A stretch of DNA of 43,981 nt from Thiohalocapsa sp. ML1 (GCF_001469165.1 NZ_JABX01000047.1:1-43981); one strand, 5' to 3'; positions 34,935 to 43,397 are shown, numbered from the stretch's first letter. Numbers and translations are program-made. Notes: generated from the sequence alone by a model not told the origin.

Positions 34935-35327
34935 TCACGCGGCAGCTTCGACGTGTAGGCGCTGGCAGGTAATCACGTAAGCTTGATCAGCTTCATACTG
35001 TAACAACTCCATATCGTGCATCACATGCAGATCATGTTCCAGGCTTAGCCTGTCGAGGAGGTGATCAAGCATGGGATCACCCTCGTCGAGTACCCGCGGC
35101 CCGCCAATGAGGTCCGCGAGATAGCCGCCCGCGCCATTGCTCAGCGCATCCGCCAAGATTTCGTACGCGTCGGCTGGTCGCTCAGCGAGCCAAGGCGCGG
35201 ATACCAACAGATCCCAGCTCCACAGTCTATCCGGGAAATGGAAAAGACCGAACAGCCTGAACGGACCATATTGCTTGGAAAGCTGTTGTTCCAATTGCTG
35301 GAAATGCTCTAGGGTTTGTTTATCCAT
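34935..35327 (-). CDS. Hypothetical protein, partner of HEPN-domain gene
   Basis: ATG at 35327, with a GGAGG ribosome-binding site 8 nt upstream, gives 130 residues; the longer open frame overlaps the HEPN gene and is unlikely. It begins DKQTLEHFQQLEQQLSKQYG, is rich in acidic and aromatic residues (DRLWSWDLLVSAPWLAERP) and ends VITCQRLHVEAAA. No known domain recognised. It overlaps the upstream HEPN gene by 19 nt, so the two form one operon and probably work together, for example as a two-gene toxin-antitoxin or defence-type module. Confidence 0.7.
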   Translation of the reverse strand: MDKQTLEHFQQLEQQLSKQYGPFRLFGLFHFPDRLWSWDLLVSAPWLAERPADAYEILADALSNGAGGYLADLIGGPRVLDEGDPMLDHLLDRLSLEHDLHVMHDMELLQYEADQAYVITCQRLHVEAAA

Positions 35328-35719
35328 AGTGCCTCCAGGAAGACCTTGGTTCGTGTCAGCATGGTTCGGGCTTTGTCCTCTGACTGCACGTCGGGAGCAC
35401 CGTAGCGTAACTTCGGATTCCAATCCCGTATCCCGGCCCAGGTTCCGGTCATCTGTTCGCGAACTTGGCGCTCAATTCCAGAGAGACGAAGCAACATGTC
35501 TAGATCATGCGTTCGAAATGAAGACAAGGCCTCGAATTCCCTATTCGTCTCAGGATACTCCAACCAGTCCAGCGTCTCACAGATGCGCTCTTTCAACGCG
35601 ATCTCGACGACGTAACCGCACAGATAGTACGCGCCTTTCCATCTTTGATGACGAAGCAACACCTCGGCATCGGCGAGGGTTTCCATGGCAATTGTGCGTA
35701 ACGTCCGGCGGCTAATCAT
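35309..35719 (-). CDS. HEPN-domain protein
   Basis: A 136-residue helical protein with the HEPN-type segment LADAEVLLRHQRWKGAYYLCGYVVEIALKERIC and a later FRTHDLDMLLRLSG. The GAYYLCGYVVEIALK stretch is typical of HEPN proteins of the COG2250 kind, often paired with a small second gene. A canonical RX4-6H RNase motif is not obvious, so it may be a binding or regulatory version. Start ATG 35719. The partner gene (34935-35327) lies downstream with overlap. Confidence 0.78.
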   Translation of the reverse strand: MISRRTLRTIAMETLADAEVLLRHQRWKGAYYLCGYVVEIALKERICETLDWLEYPETNREFEALSSFRTHDLDMLLRLSGIERQVREQMTGTWAGIRDWNPKLRYGAPDVQSEDKARTMLTRTKVFLEALWINKP

Positions 35720-35824
35720 GCGCGACCCAGCGTTGAAGCGTTAGAATTAACCCCGCAATAGCTCCGGCCTTAAGTGCTGCGGGCCGACGAATGCGCCCCA
35801 ATCGAGCGTCGGTTGCCACGCTGA

Positions 35825-35992
35825 TCAGAGCATATCGAGCAGCTTGCGGGCTTCGTACCTCTGTCCAAGATAGTCGATTAAATCTACCGCGGCCAGTGCT
35901 TCGCGTACCGGGCGCCGGCTGCCGGCACTGCTTGCATCCACACTTCGCAGGCGTGCTATACGACCCCACAGAGTGAGCGCGTTCGCCGCGAG
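35825..35992 (-). pseudogene. Possible relic reading frame
   Basis: An open stretch of about 56 codons without a good start codon reads LWGRIARLRSVDASSAG, then REALAAVDLIDYLGQRYEAR and KLLDML before a stop. It looks more protein-like than the flanking REP sequence and may be the C-terminal end of a lost gene. No family recognised. Confidence 0.25.
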
Positions 35993-36027
35993 CTAAAACG
36001 CACCGACAACGCAAGCTGCACTGCTCT

Positions 36028-36612
36028 ATCGCGGCTAAAGCCGCTCCCACGAGGCCCCGCGCGCGGCGCGACTGCCGCGCTGTGGGAGGGGCTTTAGCCC
36101 CGACAGCGTGAGTGCGTCAACCACGAGGTACGACGCACCGCCGCCGCAAGCTGCACGGCTCGATCGCGGCTAAAGCCGCTCCCACGGGCCCCGCGCGCGG
36201 CGCGACTGCCGCGCTGTGGGAGGGGCTCTAGCCCCCACAGCGTGAGTGCGTCAACCGCGAGGTACAACGCACCTCCGACAGGAGTTGCGCCGCTGGTTCG
36301 CGGCGATCGCGGCTAAAGCCGCTCCCACGGGCCACGCGCGCGGCCCGGCGCAGGCGCTGTGGGAGGGGCTTCAGCCCCGACTGCGCGAGCGCGTAAACCG
36401 CGAGGTACAACGCACCACCGGCAAGAGTTGCGCCGCTGGTTCGCGGCGATCGCGGCTAAAGCCGCTCCCACGGGCCGCGCGCGCGGCTCGGCTGCCGCGC
36501 TGTGGGAGGGGCTTCCAGCCCCGATGGCGTGAGCGTGTTGGCTGCCGTGGTTCAGAATCGCCAACGCAAGCTGCGCGGCTCGGTCGCGGCTAAAGCCGCT
36601 CCCACGGGGCTC
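36028..36612. repeat. REP array with compensated palindrome variant
   Basis: Forward REPs start near 36030, 36165, 36308, 36451 and 36585 (spacing 134-143 nt). The inverted partner here is the variant GGGAGGGGCTTTAGCCCCGAC (once GGGGCTCTAGCCCC, once GGGGCTTCAGCCCC). It differs from the 32.5-kb form by a paired C-to-G and G-to-C change that keeps the stem. Linkers repeat GTCAACCGCGAGGTACAACG. Confidence 0.88.
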
Positions 36613-36698
36613 GGTGCGTCGCGCAGGGTTTTCGGCTGACCGGCTGATGCGATGGCTTTGATCATTGTGCCGGCCAGGTCGCATGCCACACGCAAAGC

Positions 36699-36773
36699 GG
36701 TCCGCACAGCGGACCCCACGGCGCTCTAGCCGCCACGTCGCACGCCAAACGCAAGCGGTCCGCACAGCGGACC
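36699..36773. repeat. Pair of short hairpins GGTCCGC-ACA-GCGGACC
   Basis: The same 7-bp-stem hairpin occurs at 36699-36715 and 36757-36773. A half copy (GTGGTCCGCACA) is at about 34864-34875, in the related repeat. No T-run; function unknown. Confidence 0.55.
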
Positions 36774-36840
36774 GGACCGTGGTGGCTGGAACGATGAATG
36801 CGAAGCCGGGCCTTACCGGGGAAACGGCGAAAATCCCACC

Positions 36841-37041
36841 TCAGTCATGCTCGAATTGCAACACCGTGAGGTCTTCGCTGCTGGCGCGCTCGGAAACCCG
36901 TAAGAACTCGACGCCGATAACGCGATCGTTCTCGTCGAAGTCCAGAATGACGCCGGGCCGGACTTCTTCGGACTCAATGATCGCGCCGGATTGGAGGCGG
37001 AAGTAGAGTGCATCGTCGTCTTTGTCGAGCTTGACTTTCAT
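36841..37041 (-). CDS. DUF2283 family protein
   Basis: ATG 37041 gives 66 residues: MKVKLDKDDDALYFRL, then IIESEEVRPGVILDFDEN, RVIGVEFL and a short tail. This is the standard DUF2283 layout, a small beta-rich protein often encoded next to a DUF4258 gene. The start overlaps the end of the upstream DUF4258 frame by 4 nt (ATGA), so the two were a coupled operon. The pair is often regarded as toxin-antitoxin-like, with DUF2283 as the antitoxin side; that role is inference. A truncated copy lies at 34421-34511. Confidence 0.85.
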   Translation of the reverse strand: MKVKLDKDDDALYFRLQSGAIIESEEVRPGVILDFDENDRVIGVEFLRVSERASSEDLTVLQFEHD

Positions 37042-37276
37042 CGCGATTTCCTCAGTCTGCGATCGAAAAACACCGTCACGCAAGTCTGATAGCTGCCGGC
37101 ATCACTGATGACGACGCGCAGCCATCGATGGCCATGCTCAGGGATTTGCTTGAGATAATGGCGGGTACCGTCTGGCCGGTCCTCTGTTCGATCGGATCAC
37201 TCACTGCTCGTTCTGCCCACTCGAGAGCGATTCCCCGCTCATTGAGCATCTGCCGGCAGTGGGCACTAAAATCCAT
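37038..37276 (-). pseudogene. DUF4258 family gene, frameshifted
   Basis: ATG 37276 opens MDFSAHCRQMLNERGIALEW, the DUF4258 start. In the first frame the family sequence is lost after SDPIE and a stop comes at 37076. In the next frame the expected rest is present: DGTRHYLKQIPEHGHRWL, VVISDAG and TVFFDRRLRK, ending at 37038 inside the DUF2283 start. The total of 239 nt is one short of a multiple of three, so a single-base deletion near 37180 fits. A disrupted toxin-side gene or a sequencing error. Confidence 0.75.
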
Positions 37277-37435
37277 AGACCAGCGTTGACTCTGGAACGA
37301 TCACTCGTAATGGAACAAGCGCCCGCCACGGCCGCCGAACCCCACACCGCGGCAACTGCATCGCTTGTCCCGATCTACTTGGTGCCAACATAGCCGATTG
37401 CTCTGGCCGCTGCTAGCGCTTGGCATGCCGGTCGC

Positions 37436-37560
37436 CGTCGCGGCTAAAGCCGCGCTGTGGGGGCGGCTTTAGCCGCGACAGCGTGAGCCCGGCGCCCATG
37501 ACTTGCTACGCGTCGACAACGCAACCTTGTGTAGCGCCAGCGGGGCCGGATCGCGGCTAA
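37436..37560. repeat. REP pair with 146-type linker
   Basis: Contains CGCGGCTAAAGCCGCG, the inverted GGGGCGGCTTTAGCCGCG, the linker CAGCGTGAGCCCGGCGCCCA and the opening TCGCGGCTAA of another REP. That REP is then interrupted at 37560 by the second 126-nt element. Confidence 0.8.
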
Positions 37561-37686
37561 CGGCCATGGCGACCAGCGCCACCCCGCAGGATGAAAGGCG
37601 CCGCTCGCCATGGCCGTTGCCCTCACCCCGGCCCTCTCCCAGAGGGAGAGGGAGATTAAGGAGCGCGCCGCGCGCGACTTTCATGG
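37561..37686. mobile_element. 126-nt palindromic insertion element in a REP loop, copy 2
   Basis: Same length, phase and flanking TAA as the copy at 34268-34393, with five base differences. The left flank here belongs to the 146-nt REP family (GTGTAGCGCCAGCGGGGCCGG), unlike the first copy, so the two insertions are at different loci and not a simple segmental duplication. Confidence 0.75.
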
Positions 37687-37784
37687 TAAAGCCGCTCCCA
37701 CGGGCCGCGGGCGGCTCGGCTGCCGTGCTGTGGGCGGGGCGTCCAGCCCGACATGCCGTGGCAGGAGCTCGCCACTACAGAACG

Positions 37785-37808
37785 AAAAACCCCCGTCGGG
37801 GACGGGGG
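37785..37808 (-). terminator. Rho-independent terminator of the beta-repeat protein gene
   Basis: On the minus strand a perfect 8-bp stem (CCCCCGTC with GACGGGGG, 3-nt loop) is followed by five T residues, 51 nt after the stop of the gene ending at 37859. A second GC-rich hairpin (37830-37850, stem GGGGCGGC) lies just before it. Confidence 0.85.
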
Positions 37809-37858
37809 TCTCAAGTCGCAAGAGCGACTGGGGCGGCGTCGTGCCGCCCCAACCGATG

Positions 37859-40800
37859 TCACGCCGTCTTTGCGCCCCGCGTGCGTCCGCGGGCGCCGGC
37901 CCAGACCAGGATACCCAGACCGATCAGCGCCAAGGGTGTCGGTGCCGGTATATCCGATCGCGTCACAAACACGGCGATGTTGTTGCTGCTGGCACCGTCG
38001 TCGTAGTCGTAGTCGATCTGGTACTCCCAGCCGCTGCTGATGTTGATCTCAAAGAACTCCGCTGTGGGCAGGGTGTCGTATTCCGCCAACACCAGCCAGT
38101 CCAAGAATGGTGTCGCAAGCACCACCAGGTCCAGCGTGGCGGAGGTGATATCGAACGCGCCGTTCACGTCGATGAAGTCGATCTGGGTGTCGGATATCTC
38201 CGTCTCCAGCGTACCGTTAAGGGTCAGATTGCCGTCGAAGGCCATCGAGCCGATGGAGCTCCCAGGGGCCACGGTGGCGCCGCTCTCGACGACGATGTCG
38301 CCCGTTACCAGACCGTTGCCGACCAAGGACTGGCCGGATTTAATCCGGAAGGCGTCGCTATCGAAGCTGCTGCCACCGGTGACATCCTCAACAGCCAAGG
38401 TGCCGCCCGCAAGCTTGAAGATGGCATCGCCGTCAATGTTGGCGGCGTCCGCAAGGGCCAACACGCCGCCTTGGGAGACGATCTCGTTGGCGTTGGTGAT
38501 CGTGGCGTCCGAAACCGTCCACTCGCCATCGCCATCCTTGACGATGCTGCTGGCGTCCGCGGTCGTCATGGAGAGGCTCTCGACAGTGCCGTTGCCGGCG
38601 CCGCCGAGGTTCAGGATCTCGTCACCGCCCGAGAGGCTGCTGACAACGCCGCCGTCAAGGTTCAGCGTGCCGCTCTCGGAATCGATGCGGAACTGCTCCC
38701 CGCCGACCGGGTCGGAATCCACCAGGTTCACCGCAGCCGTGATGCTGTTCGCATCTGCGACGTTCGAGAGCTGGACGCTTCCGGTGTCGGTGGCGTAAAG
38801 GTTGAACACCTCATCAACCGAGATGCCCCCTTGCAGCTCGACCCGACCGGACTCCTTGACGTCGGTATCGCCTACCGTTGAACCCAGCGCAGCAGCGTTC
38901 TGGATGTTTAGCGCGCCATCCTCTACGGTGGTCAGGCCGTCGAAGGTGTTGGTCCCTGTGAGCGTTTGGGTACCGCTGCCGGTCTTGGTCAGCGCCAGGG
39001 TGCCGTCGCCCCCGCTGCCGTCGCCGTCGCGCAGCGTGCCGGTGAAAGACTGGCTCGTGTCGGTGTCGATGGTCAGCGTGTTGGTGCCATTGCCGGCGTC
39101 GTCGTCGTTCTGCACGATGCCGCTGCCGGTGAGGCTGGTCATCGTGGCGTCATCGCCGTTCAGGCTGACGATACCCTCAACATCGTAGCCGCCGGATTGG
39201 CTCGCGGAGATGTTGGAGCCGGTCTGGGTCAAGGCACCGTCGGGACCCACGGTGACGGTGTTGGACGTGGTGAGCCCGGTGGCGAGGTCGAGCGTACCAC
39301 CGGTGACATCGACCGTCCCGATGGTCTTGGCGGTGTTGGACAGCGTGGCCAGACCGCCGGAGACGTTCAGGTTGTCAACGTCGCTGAGCGCGCCCGAGAA
39401 ATCCCAGCTCGCGGCACTGACGTTGAGGTTCGTCGTCGCATCGGTGTCCATGTTCACGGCGCCGGAGACAACGCCCTCGCCGTCCGCACCACCGCCGAAG
39501 TTGAGGTTCTGCTCGGCGGCCGCGGCTCCGGTGCCGTTGATTTCGGCGGCGATGGTGAAGACGCCCGTGCCGGTGGTGGTGTTGGTGGTGATATTGAAGT
39601 GCGCAGGATCGTCCCCGTCGCCGTCGGCCAGTGTGATGGAGCCGGATGCGTCGATCTCGGAGCTGCTGGCGCCCGTCGCATCCAGGTGGGCGGTGGTGGC
39701 GTCGGCGCGGGCTTCCAGCGTGAAGGGCTCGCTCGTGGTCACGCCCGCCAGCTCGACGGTGCCGCCGGCGTAGGCGATGGTGGTGCCGCCGCTGGTGTCG
39801 CCGAGGGCGGTGTTGCTGGCGGCGATGAGGCGGCCGCCTTCGACAAGCGTGTCGCCGGTGTAGGTGTTGTTGCCGGAGAGCGTTTGACTGCCGCTGCTGC
39901 GCTTGGTCAGCGCCAGGGTGCCGTCGCCCCCGCTGCCGTCGCCGTCGCGCAGCGTGCCGGTGAAAGACTGGCTCGTGTCGGTGTCGATGGTCAGCGTGTT
40001 GGTGCCATTGCCGGCGTCGTCGTCGTTCTGCACGATGCCGCTGCCGGTGAGGCTGGTCATCGTGGCGTCATCGCCGTTCAGGCTGACGATACCCTCAACA
40101 TCGTAGCCGCCGGATTGGCTCGCGGAGATGTTGGAGCCGGTCTGGGTCAAGGCACCGCCGGGGCCCACGCTGACGGTGTTGGACGTGGTGAGCCCGGTGG
40201 CGAGGTCGAGCGTACCACCGGTGACATCGACCGTCCCGATGGTCTTGGCGGTGTTGGACAGCGTGGCCAGACCGCCGGAGACGTTCAGGTTGTCAACATC
40301 ATTGAGCGCGCCAGAGAAGTCCCAGCTCGCGGCACTGACGTTGAGGTTCGTCGTCGCATCGGTGTCCATGTTCACGGCGCCGGAGACAACGCCCTCGCCG
40401 TCCGCACCACCGCCGAAGTTGAGGTTCTGCTCGGCGGCCGCGGCTCCGGTGCCGTTGATTTCGGCGGCGATGGTGAAGACGCCCGTGCCGGTGGTGGTGT
40501 TGGTGGTGATATTGAAGTGCGCAGGATCGTCCCCGTCGCCGTCGGCCAGCGTGATGGAGCCGGATGCGTCGATCTCGGAACTGCTGGCGCCCGTCGCGTC
40601 CAGGTGCGCAGTGCTGTCGTCGACGCGGGCTTCCAGCGTGAAGGGCTCGCTGGTGGTCGCGCCAGCCAGCTCGACGGTGCCGCCGGCGCTGTCGATGGTC
40701 GTGCCGCCGCTGGTGTCGCCGAGGGCGGTGGCACTGGCGGCGATGAGGCGGCCACCCTGCACGGTGGTCTCGCCCTCGTAGGTGTTGTCGCCCGCGAAGG

Positions 40801-41713
40801 TCTGCGAACCGCTGCCCGTCTTTGTGATACCGAACTGCGAGCCGCTGATACCGCCGCTAAACACGGTTGTGCCGTCGCCGTCGATGGTGAGCGTGGAGGC
40901 AGTGTTGCCATTGGTGACTGTGCCACCGCCGGTCAGGCCGTTGATCGACGCATCGGTGCTTGCGGTTGCCTCACCGGCGCCGGTGCGGAGCTGCAGCGTG
41001 CCGGCCACGTTAACGACGCCGGAGCCCGCGCTCGACAACGCACCGGAGACACTTTGGCGCAGTATCGCGCCACTCTCGACCGTCAGGTTACCCGTGTAAT
41101 CGTTGGTCGCATCGCGGAAGACGACTGTGCCCCCGGCACCTTGAATCGCCCGCACCGTGATGCCGCCCGAGCCGCGGAGTCGCGCGCCCATATCGATGGT
41201 GCGGTTGGCCTGGCTCCCGTTGATCTCGAGGCCGCCCGCGAGCACGGTTACGACACCGTTGAGTGTCTGAGACGTGTCGCTGGAAACGGAGAGGCGGCCG
41301 TTGTTTGCCCGCAGATCGTCCACGGTTACAGCTGCGCCCGCACCGCCGCCGGACAGCAGAACCATGACTCCGGTCGCCCCGCCCGCACCGCCGCCGATGG
41401 TCAAGGACTTGCCGGCAAAGGTTTCCGGCGTGCTGACCCGAGGTGTACGCAGGAGGTACCCATTGGAGTTGTAGTCGTCGTCGGCGTTCGGGTGATTAGG
41501 GTCGTTGGCTCCTCCGGCGCCCCAGCTATTGGTCGTCGTCGTGAAGGAGGACTCGTTGGGGCCATCGGCTCCCTGCAGAAAGATCTCCGCCGCGTTCGCA
41601 CGGACACCGACGGCGCCCGCCAGGACCGCGCTGATCGCGACGGCTAGGGATGCCCGACGCGCCGCTGGCGCCGGTGCTGTGTACGTACCCTGGGTCATGG
41701 TCAGGAGTCGCAT
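37859..41713 (-). CDS. Large secreted beta-strand repeat protein (PATR type) with PEP-CTERM-like tail
   Basis: A 1284-residue protein starting at ATG 41713 (ATG 41698 is an alternative). The signal peptide has hydrophobic LAVAISAVLAGAVGVRANA. The body is Gly/Thr/Asn/Asp-rich with autotransporter-associated beta repeats (LTKTGSGTQTLTGTNTFDG, GGRLIAAS, NTYTGDT), suggesting a beta-helix. Instead of an autotransporter barrel it ends with IPAPTPLALIGLGILVWAG, then GARGRTRG: a Pro motif, a transmembrane helix and an Arg-rich end, as in PEP-CTERM exosortase substrates, with PAP in place of PEP. It is probably exported and sorted to the surface, perhaps into the matrix made by the polysaccharide locus. 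It has a large 918-nt internal tandem duplication. No exosortase is in the window. Confidence 0.85.
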   Translation of the reverse strand: MRLLTMTQGTYTAPAPAARRASLAVAISAVLAGAVGVRANAAEIFLQGADGPNESSFTTTTNSWGAGGANDPNHPNADDDYNSNGYLLRTPRVSTPETFAGKSLTIGGGAGGATGVMVLLSGGGAGAAVTVDDLRANNGRLSVSSDTSQTLNGVVTVLAGGLEINGSQANRTIDMGARLRGSGGITVRAIQGAGGTVVFRDATNDYTGNLTVESGAILRQSVSGALSSAGSGVVNVAGTLQLRTGAGEATASTDASINGLTGGGTVTNGNTASTLTIDGDGTTVFSGGISGSQFGITKTGSGSQTFAGDNTYEGETTVQGGRLIAASATALGDTSGGTTIDSAGGTVELAGATTSEPFTLEARVDDSTAHLDATGASSSEIDASGSITLADGDGDDPAHFNITTNTTTGTGVFTIAAEINGTGAAAAEQNLNFGGGADGEGVVSGAVNMDTDATTNLNVSAASWDFSGALNDVDNLNVSGGLATLSNTAKTIGTVDVTGGTLDLATGLTTSNTVSVGPGGALTQTGSNISASQSGGYDVEGIVSLNGDDATMTSLTGSGIVQNDDDAGNGTNTLTIDTDTSQSFTGTLRDGDGSGGDGTLALTKRSSGSQTLSGNNTYTGDTLVEGGRLIAASNTALGDTSGGTTIAYAGGTVELAGVTTSEPFTLEARADATTAHLDATGASSSEIDASGSITLADGDGDDPAHFNITTNTTTGTGVFTIAAEINGTGAAAAEQNLNFGGGADGEGVVSGAVNMDTDATTNLNVSAASWDFSGALSDVDNLNVSGGLATLSNTAKTIGTVDVTGGTLDLATGLTTSNTVTVGPDGALTQTGSNISASQSGGYDVEGIVSLNGDDATMTSLTGSGIVQNDDDAGNGTNTLTIDTDTSQSFTGTLRDGDGSGGDGTLALTKTGSGTQTLTGTNTFDGLTTVEDGALNIQNAAALGSTVGDTDVKESGRVELQGGISVDEVFNLYATDTGSVQLSNVADANSITAAVNLVDSDPVGGEQFRIDSESGTLNLDGGVVSSLSGGDEILNLGGAGNGTVESLSMTTADASSIVKDGDGEWTVSDATITNANEIVSQGGVLALADAANIDGDAIFKLAGGTLAVEDVTGGSSFDSDAFRIKSGQSLVGNGLVTGDIVVESGATVAPGSSIGSMAFDGNLTLNGTLETEISDTQIDFIDVNGAFDITSATLDLVVLATPFLDWLVLAEYDTLPTAEFFEINISSGWEYQIDYDYDDGASSNNIAVFVTRSDIPAPTPLALIGLGILVWAGARGRTRGAKTA
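38984..40819 (-). repeat. Tandem duplication of a 918-nt (306-codon) unit in the beta-repeat gene
   Basis: Two copies, about 38984-39901 and 39902-40819, offset by exactly 918 nt. They are nearly identical over the first 700 nt and diverge toward the higher-coordinate end of each copy. The reading frame is kept. This indicates a recent in-frame duplication, with partial homogenisation. Confidence 0.85.
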
Positions 41714-42082
41714 CGCTCAAGCTCCGTGGTCACAAAAATTACTGAAGTTTCTTAACGTGTAGCACGTGCCGCGACGGGCCTAGGGCACTGGCACGCCGCC
41801 GGGCGGCGTCTCCCTCGTCGCGACGGAATCACTCGCGTCACTTCTGCTTCCGGCAGTTCCTAAAGAAGGCTTTGGTCCGCCGCGATCCTGTGCTTGCTGG
41901 AGATCTCGCGGCGCAAGCCTGGCCGCCGTACCGGGGGCCGCCGGAAGCGGATTCTTTACACCTGCTCCGCCGATCGGATTTCCCCCTAAAGCATGCAAAG
42001 GGAATGCCATATCCTGCTGGGCCCTTTGAATCATGCGCTTACAGCAACACATCGAACTCACCCGCCGCGCGGGCTCCGAGAC

Positions 42083-42099
42083 TGTAAAAAATCCTGACA
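42083..42099 (+). promoter_or_regulatory. 17-nt dyad TGTAAAAAATCCTGACA
   Basis: A TGT...ACA dyad in AT-rich sequence, matched at 13 of 17 positions by the inverted copy at 42228-42244. CTGGCAGGCATATGGC follows 2 nt later and weakly resembles a sigma-54 -24/-12 element. It may be an activator site. Low certainty. Confidence 0.35.
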
Positions 42100-42227
42100 C
42101 TCTGGCAGGCATATGGCGCACGCAGGGGCTTCGCAGCCCGCCGGCAGCGCCGGGGCAGTGCTTGCCGGCGGCCAAAGACAGACAATAACTTGTTTCTGTT
42201 CATTGACTTGCGCGGACCAGATCCGGG

Positions 42228-42244
42228 TGTCGTGAAATTTTACA
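42228..42244 (-). promoter_or_regulatory. 17-nt dyad (minus strand TGTAAAATTTCACGACA)
   Basis: The inverted partner of the dyad at 42083-42099, separated by 128 nt. The pair frames a short region whose transcripts, if any, are unknown. Confidence 0.35.
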
Positions 42245-42884
42245 GTCGTCGATCACGGACCTAGCCTGCGGGCGACGATGTACTCGAGAGCGTGCCAGCG
42301 TCGGTCTGGCCCGGCGGTCACGGCTCCGGGCCGCTGATGCCTTATCTGCCCGACAGTAACGCACTCCACCGGCAGACCGAGGCCGACCTGATCGCAAGAT
42401 GGGCGCGAGCTTACCCAGCGCACGGGCTTTCTGCTACCCCCGCGTAAGGGTCAAGACCGCACACTGCCCCGACTGTCGGCGTTGTCGACTCGGCGGTGCC
42501 GAGAGATCGGCAGCCTGCTGTGCGGGCAGCGCCCTCGGCTCGGACCGCGTCGCGTCCTCGGCGCCGGGTCCGGCACAGGCTTAGCGGGGGTGTCAGGATT
42601 CTGTACAGTACGCGGCGGACGCCGAGCGGTGCGGCTTGTGCACGCGGTTGCGAGCCGCGACCCTGGCGCCGGCGCCGGCTTCTGAGCTGCTGTCGCGGCT
42701 GCGGCCACCTCGGCGCGCAGTCGACGAAACGCCCGAACGCGGAACCAAGCATTTCGCGACTGCTATCCTCTGCGAGGCAACGTCGGCGGCGACCGGCCGG
42801 CACGATGGCCGCGGCCTGCGGTGACGCGTGGCGGATGCAGTTGGCCAGCATGCTTTGCAGCCCCCAGCGACGCCGAACCGGGCC

Positions 42885-43394
42885 ATGACGGAACCAGCGC
42901 AATCGTACGATCCGAAGCTCGCGGCCCTGTTCGTCGCCAACCTGCGCGAAGCCATTCGGGTGGCCGAGAACCTGAAGACCTCGCTGAGGCGCACCGCATA
43001 CCTGTTGCCGCTGGACGGCACCCGGCTTGAGCAGCTTGACGACGAAGGCAAGGAACGCCTGGATGCGTTTCGGGTGCGGTTCGCAGACCTGCAGGATCTG
43101 CTCGCCGGCAAGGTGTTTCGCAGTCTGTTGCTGCTGGAAGAGGAGCAGCCCGGCTCGCAGCTCGATGTCCTCAACGCGATGGAGAAGCGGGGCATCATCG
43201 CGTCGTTTCAGGCATGGAAACGGTTGCGGGAGGTGCGCGACGCCTTCATGCGCGACTATCCTGAGCACGCGAGCGAGCGCGCCGAGGCGCTGACCCTCGC
43301 CGTCGGCGGCGCCCGGGAGTTGCTGGGCGTGCTGAGCACCACGGCGAGCTACGCGGCGGAGCGGGTGGGCTTGTCCCTGCCGCCCCGTGCTTAA
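42885..43394 (+). CDS. HEPN-domain protein paired with MNT nucleotidyltransferase (HepT-like), motif altered
   Basis: ATG 42885 gives 169 residues; the frame is open to 42828. It is all-helical with FADLQDLLAGKVFRSLLLLEE, ILASFQ-like IIASFQAWKRL and REVRDAFMRDYPEH. The last part occupies the RX4HXY RNase site of HepT toxins, but here it is R118-X4-R123-X-Y125, with Arg where the catalytic His should be (CGC instead of CAC). The Tyr that MntA-type partners adenylylate is kept. The MNT gene follows 3 nt later. The pair was probably a toxin-antitoxin system; the toxin may be inactive or changed. Confidence 0.82.
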   Translation: MTEPAQSYDPKLAALFVANLREAIRVAENLKTSLRRTAYLLPLDGTRLEQLDDEGKERLDAFRVRFADLQDLLAGKVFRSLLLLEEEQPGSQLDVLNAMEKRGIIASFQAWKRLREVRDAFMRDYPEHASERAEALTLAVGGARELLGVLSTTASYAAERVGLSLPPRA

Positions 43395-43397
43395 GCC

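Larger units (their letters stand above)
41714..42884. other. Long non-coding region with two similar dyads
   Basis: About 1170 nt with no supported gene. Frames on both strands are short or Arg-rich, and the long minus-strand frame here is a shadow of the HEPN/MNT genes. Near 41760 lies the promoter side of the beta-repeat gene. Two related 17-nt dyads (42083-42099 and 42228-42244) face each other. A small frame from ATG 42030 (about 50 codons) is not convincing. Confidence 0.5.

Noticed and set aside
38966-41647. Plus-strand open frame of 893 codons opposite the beta-repeat protein
   Set aside because: It is Gly/Ala/Val/Arg-rich with no domain, and mirrors the repeats of the minus-strand gene, which has a signal peptide, known repeats, a sorting tail and a terminator.
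42030-42188. Small plus-strand frame of about 50 codons
   Set aside because: No ribosome-binding site and no recognisable sequence; it also overlaps the 17-nt dyad.
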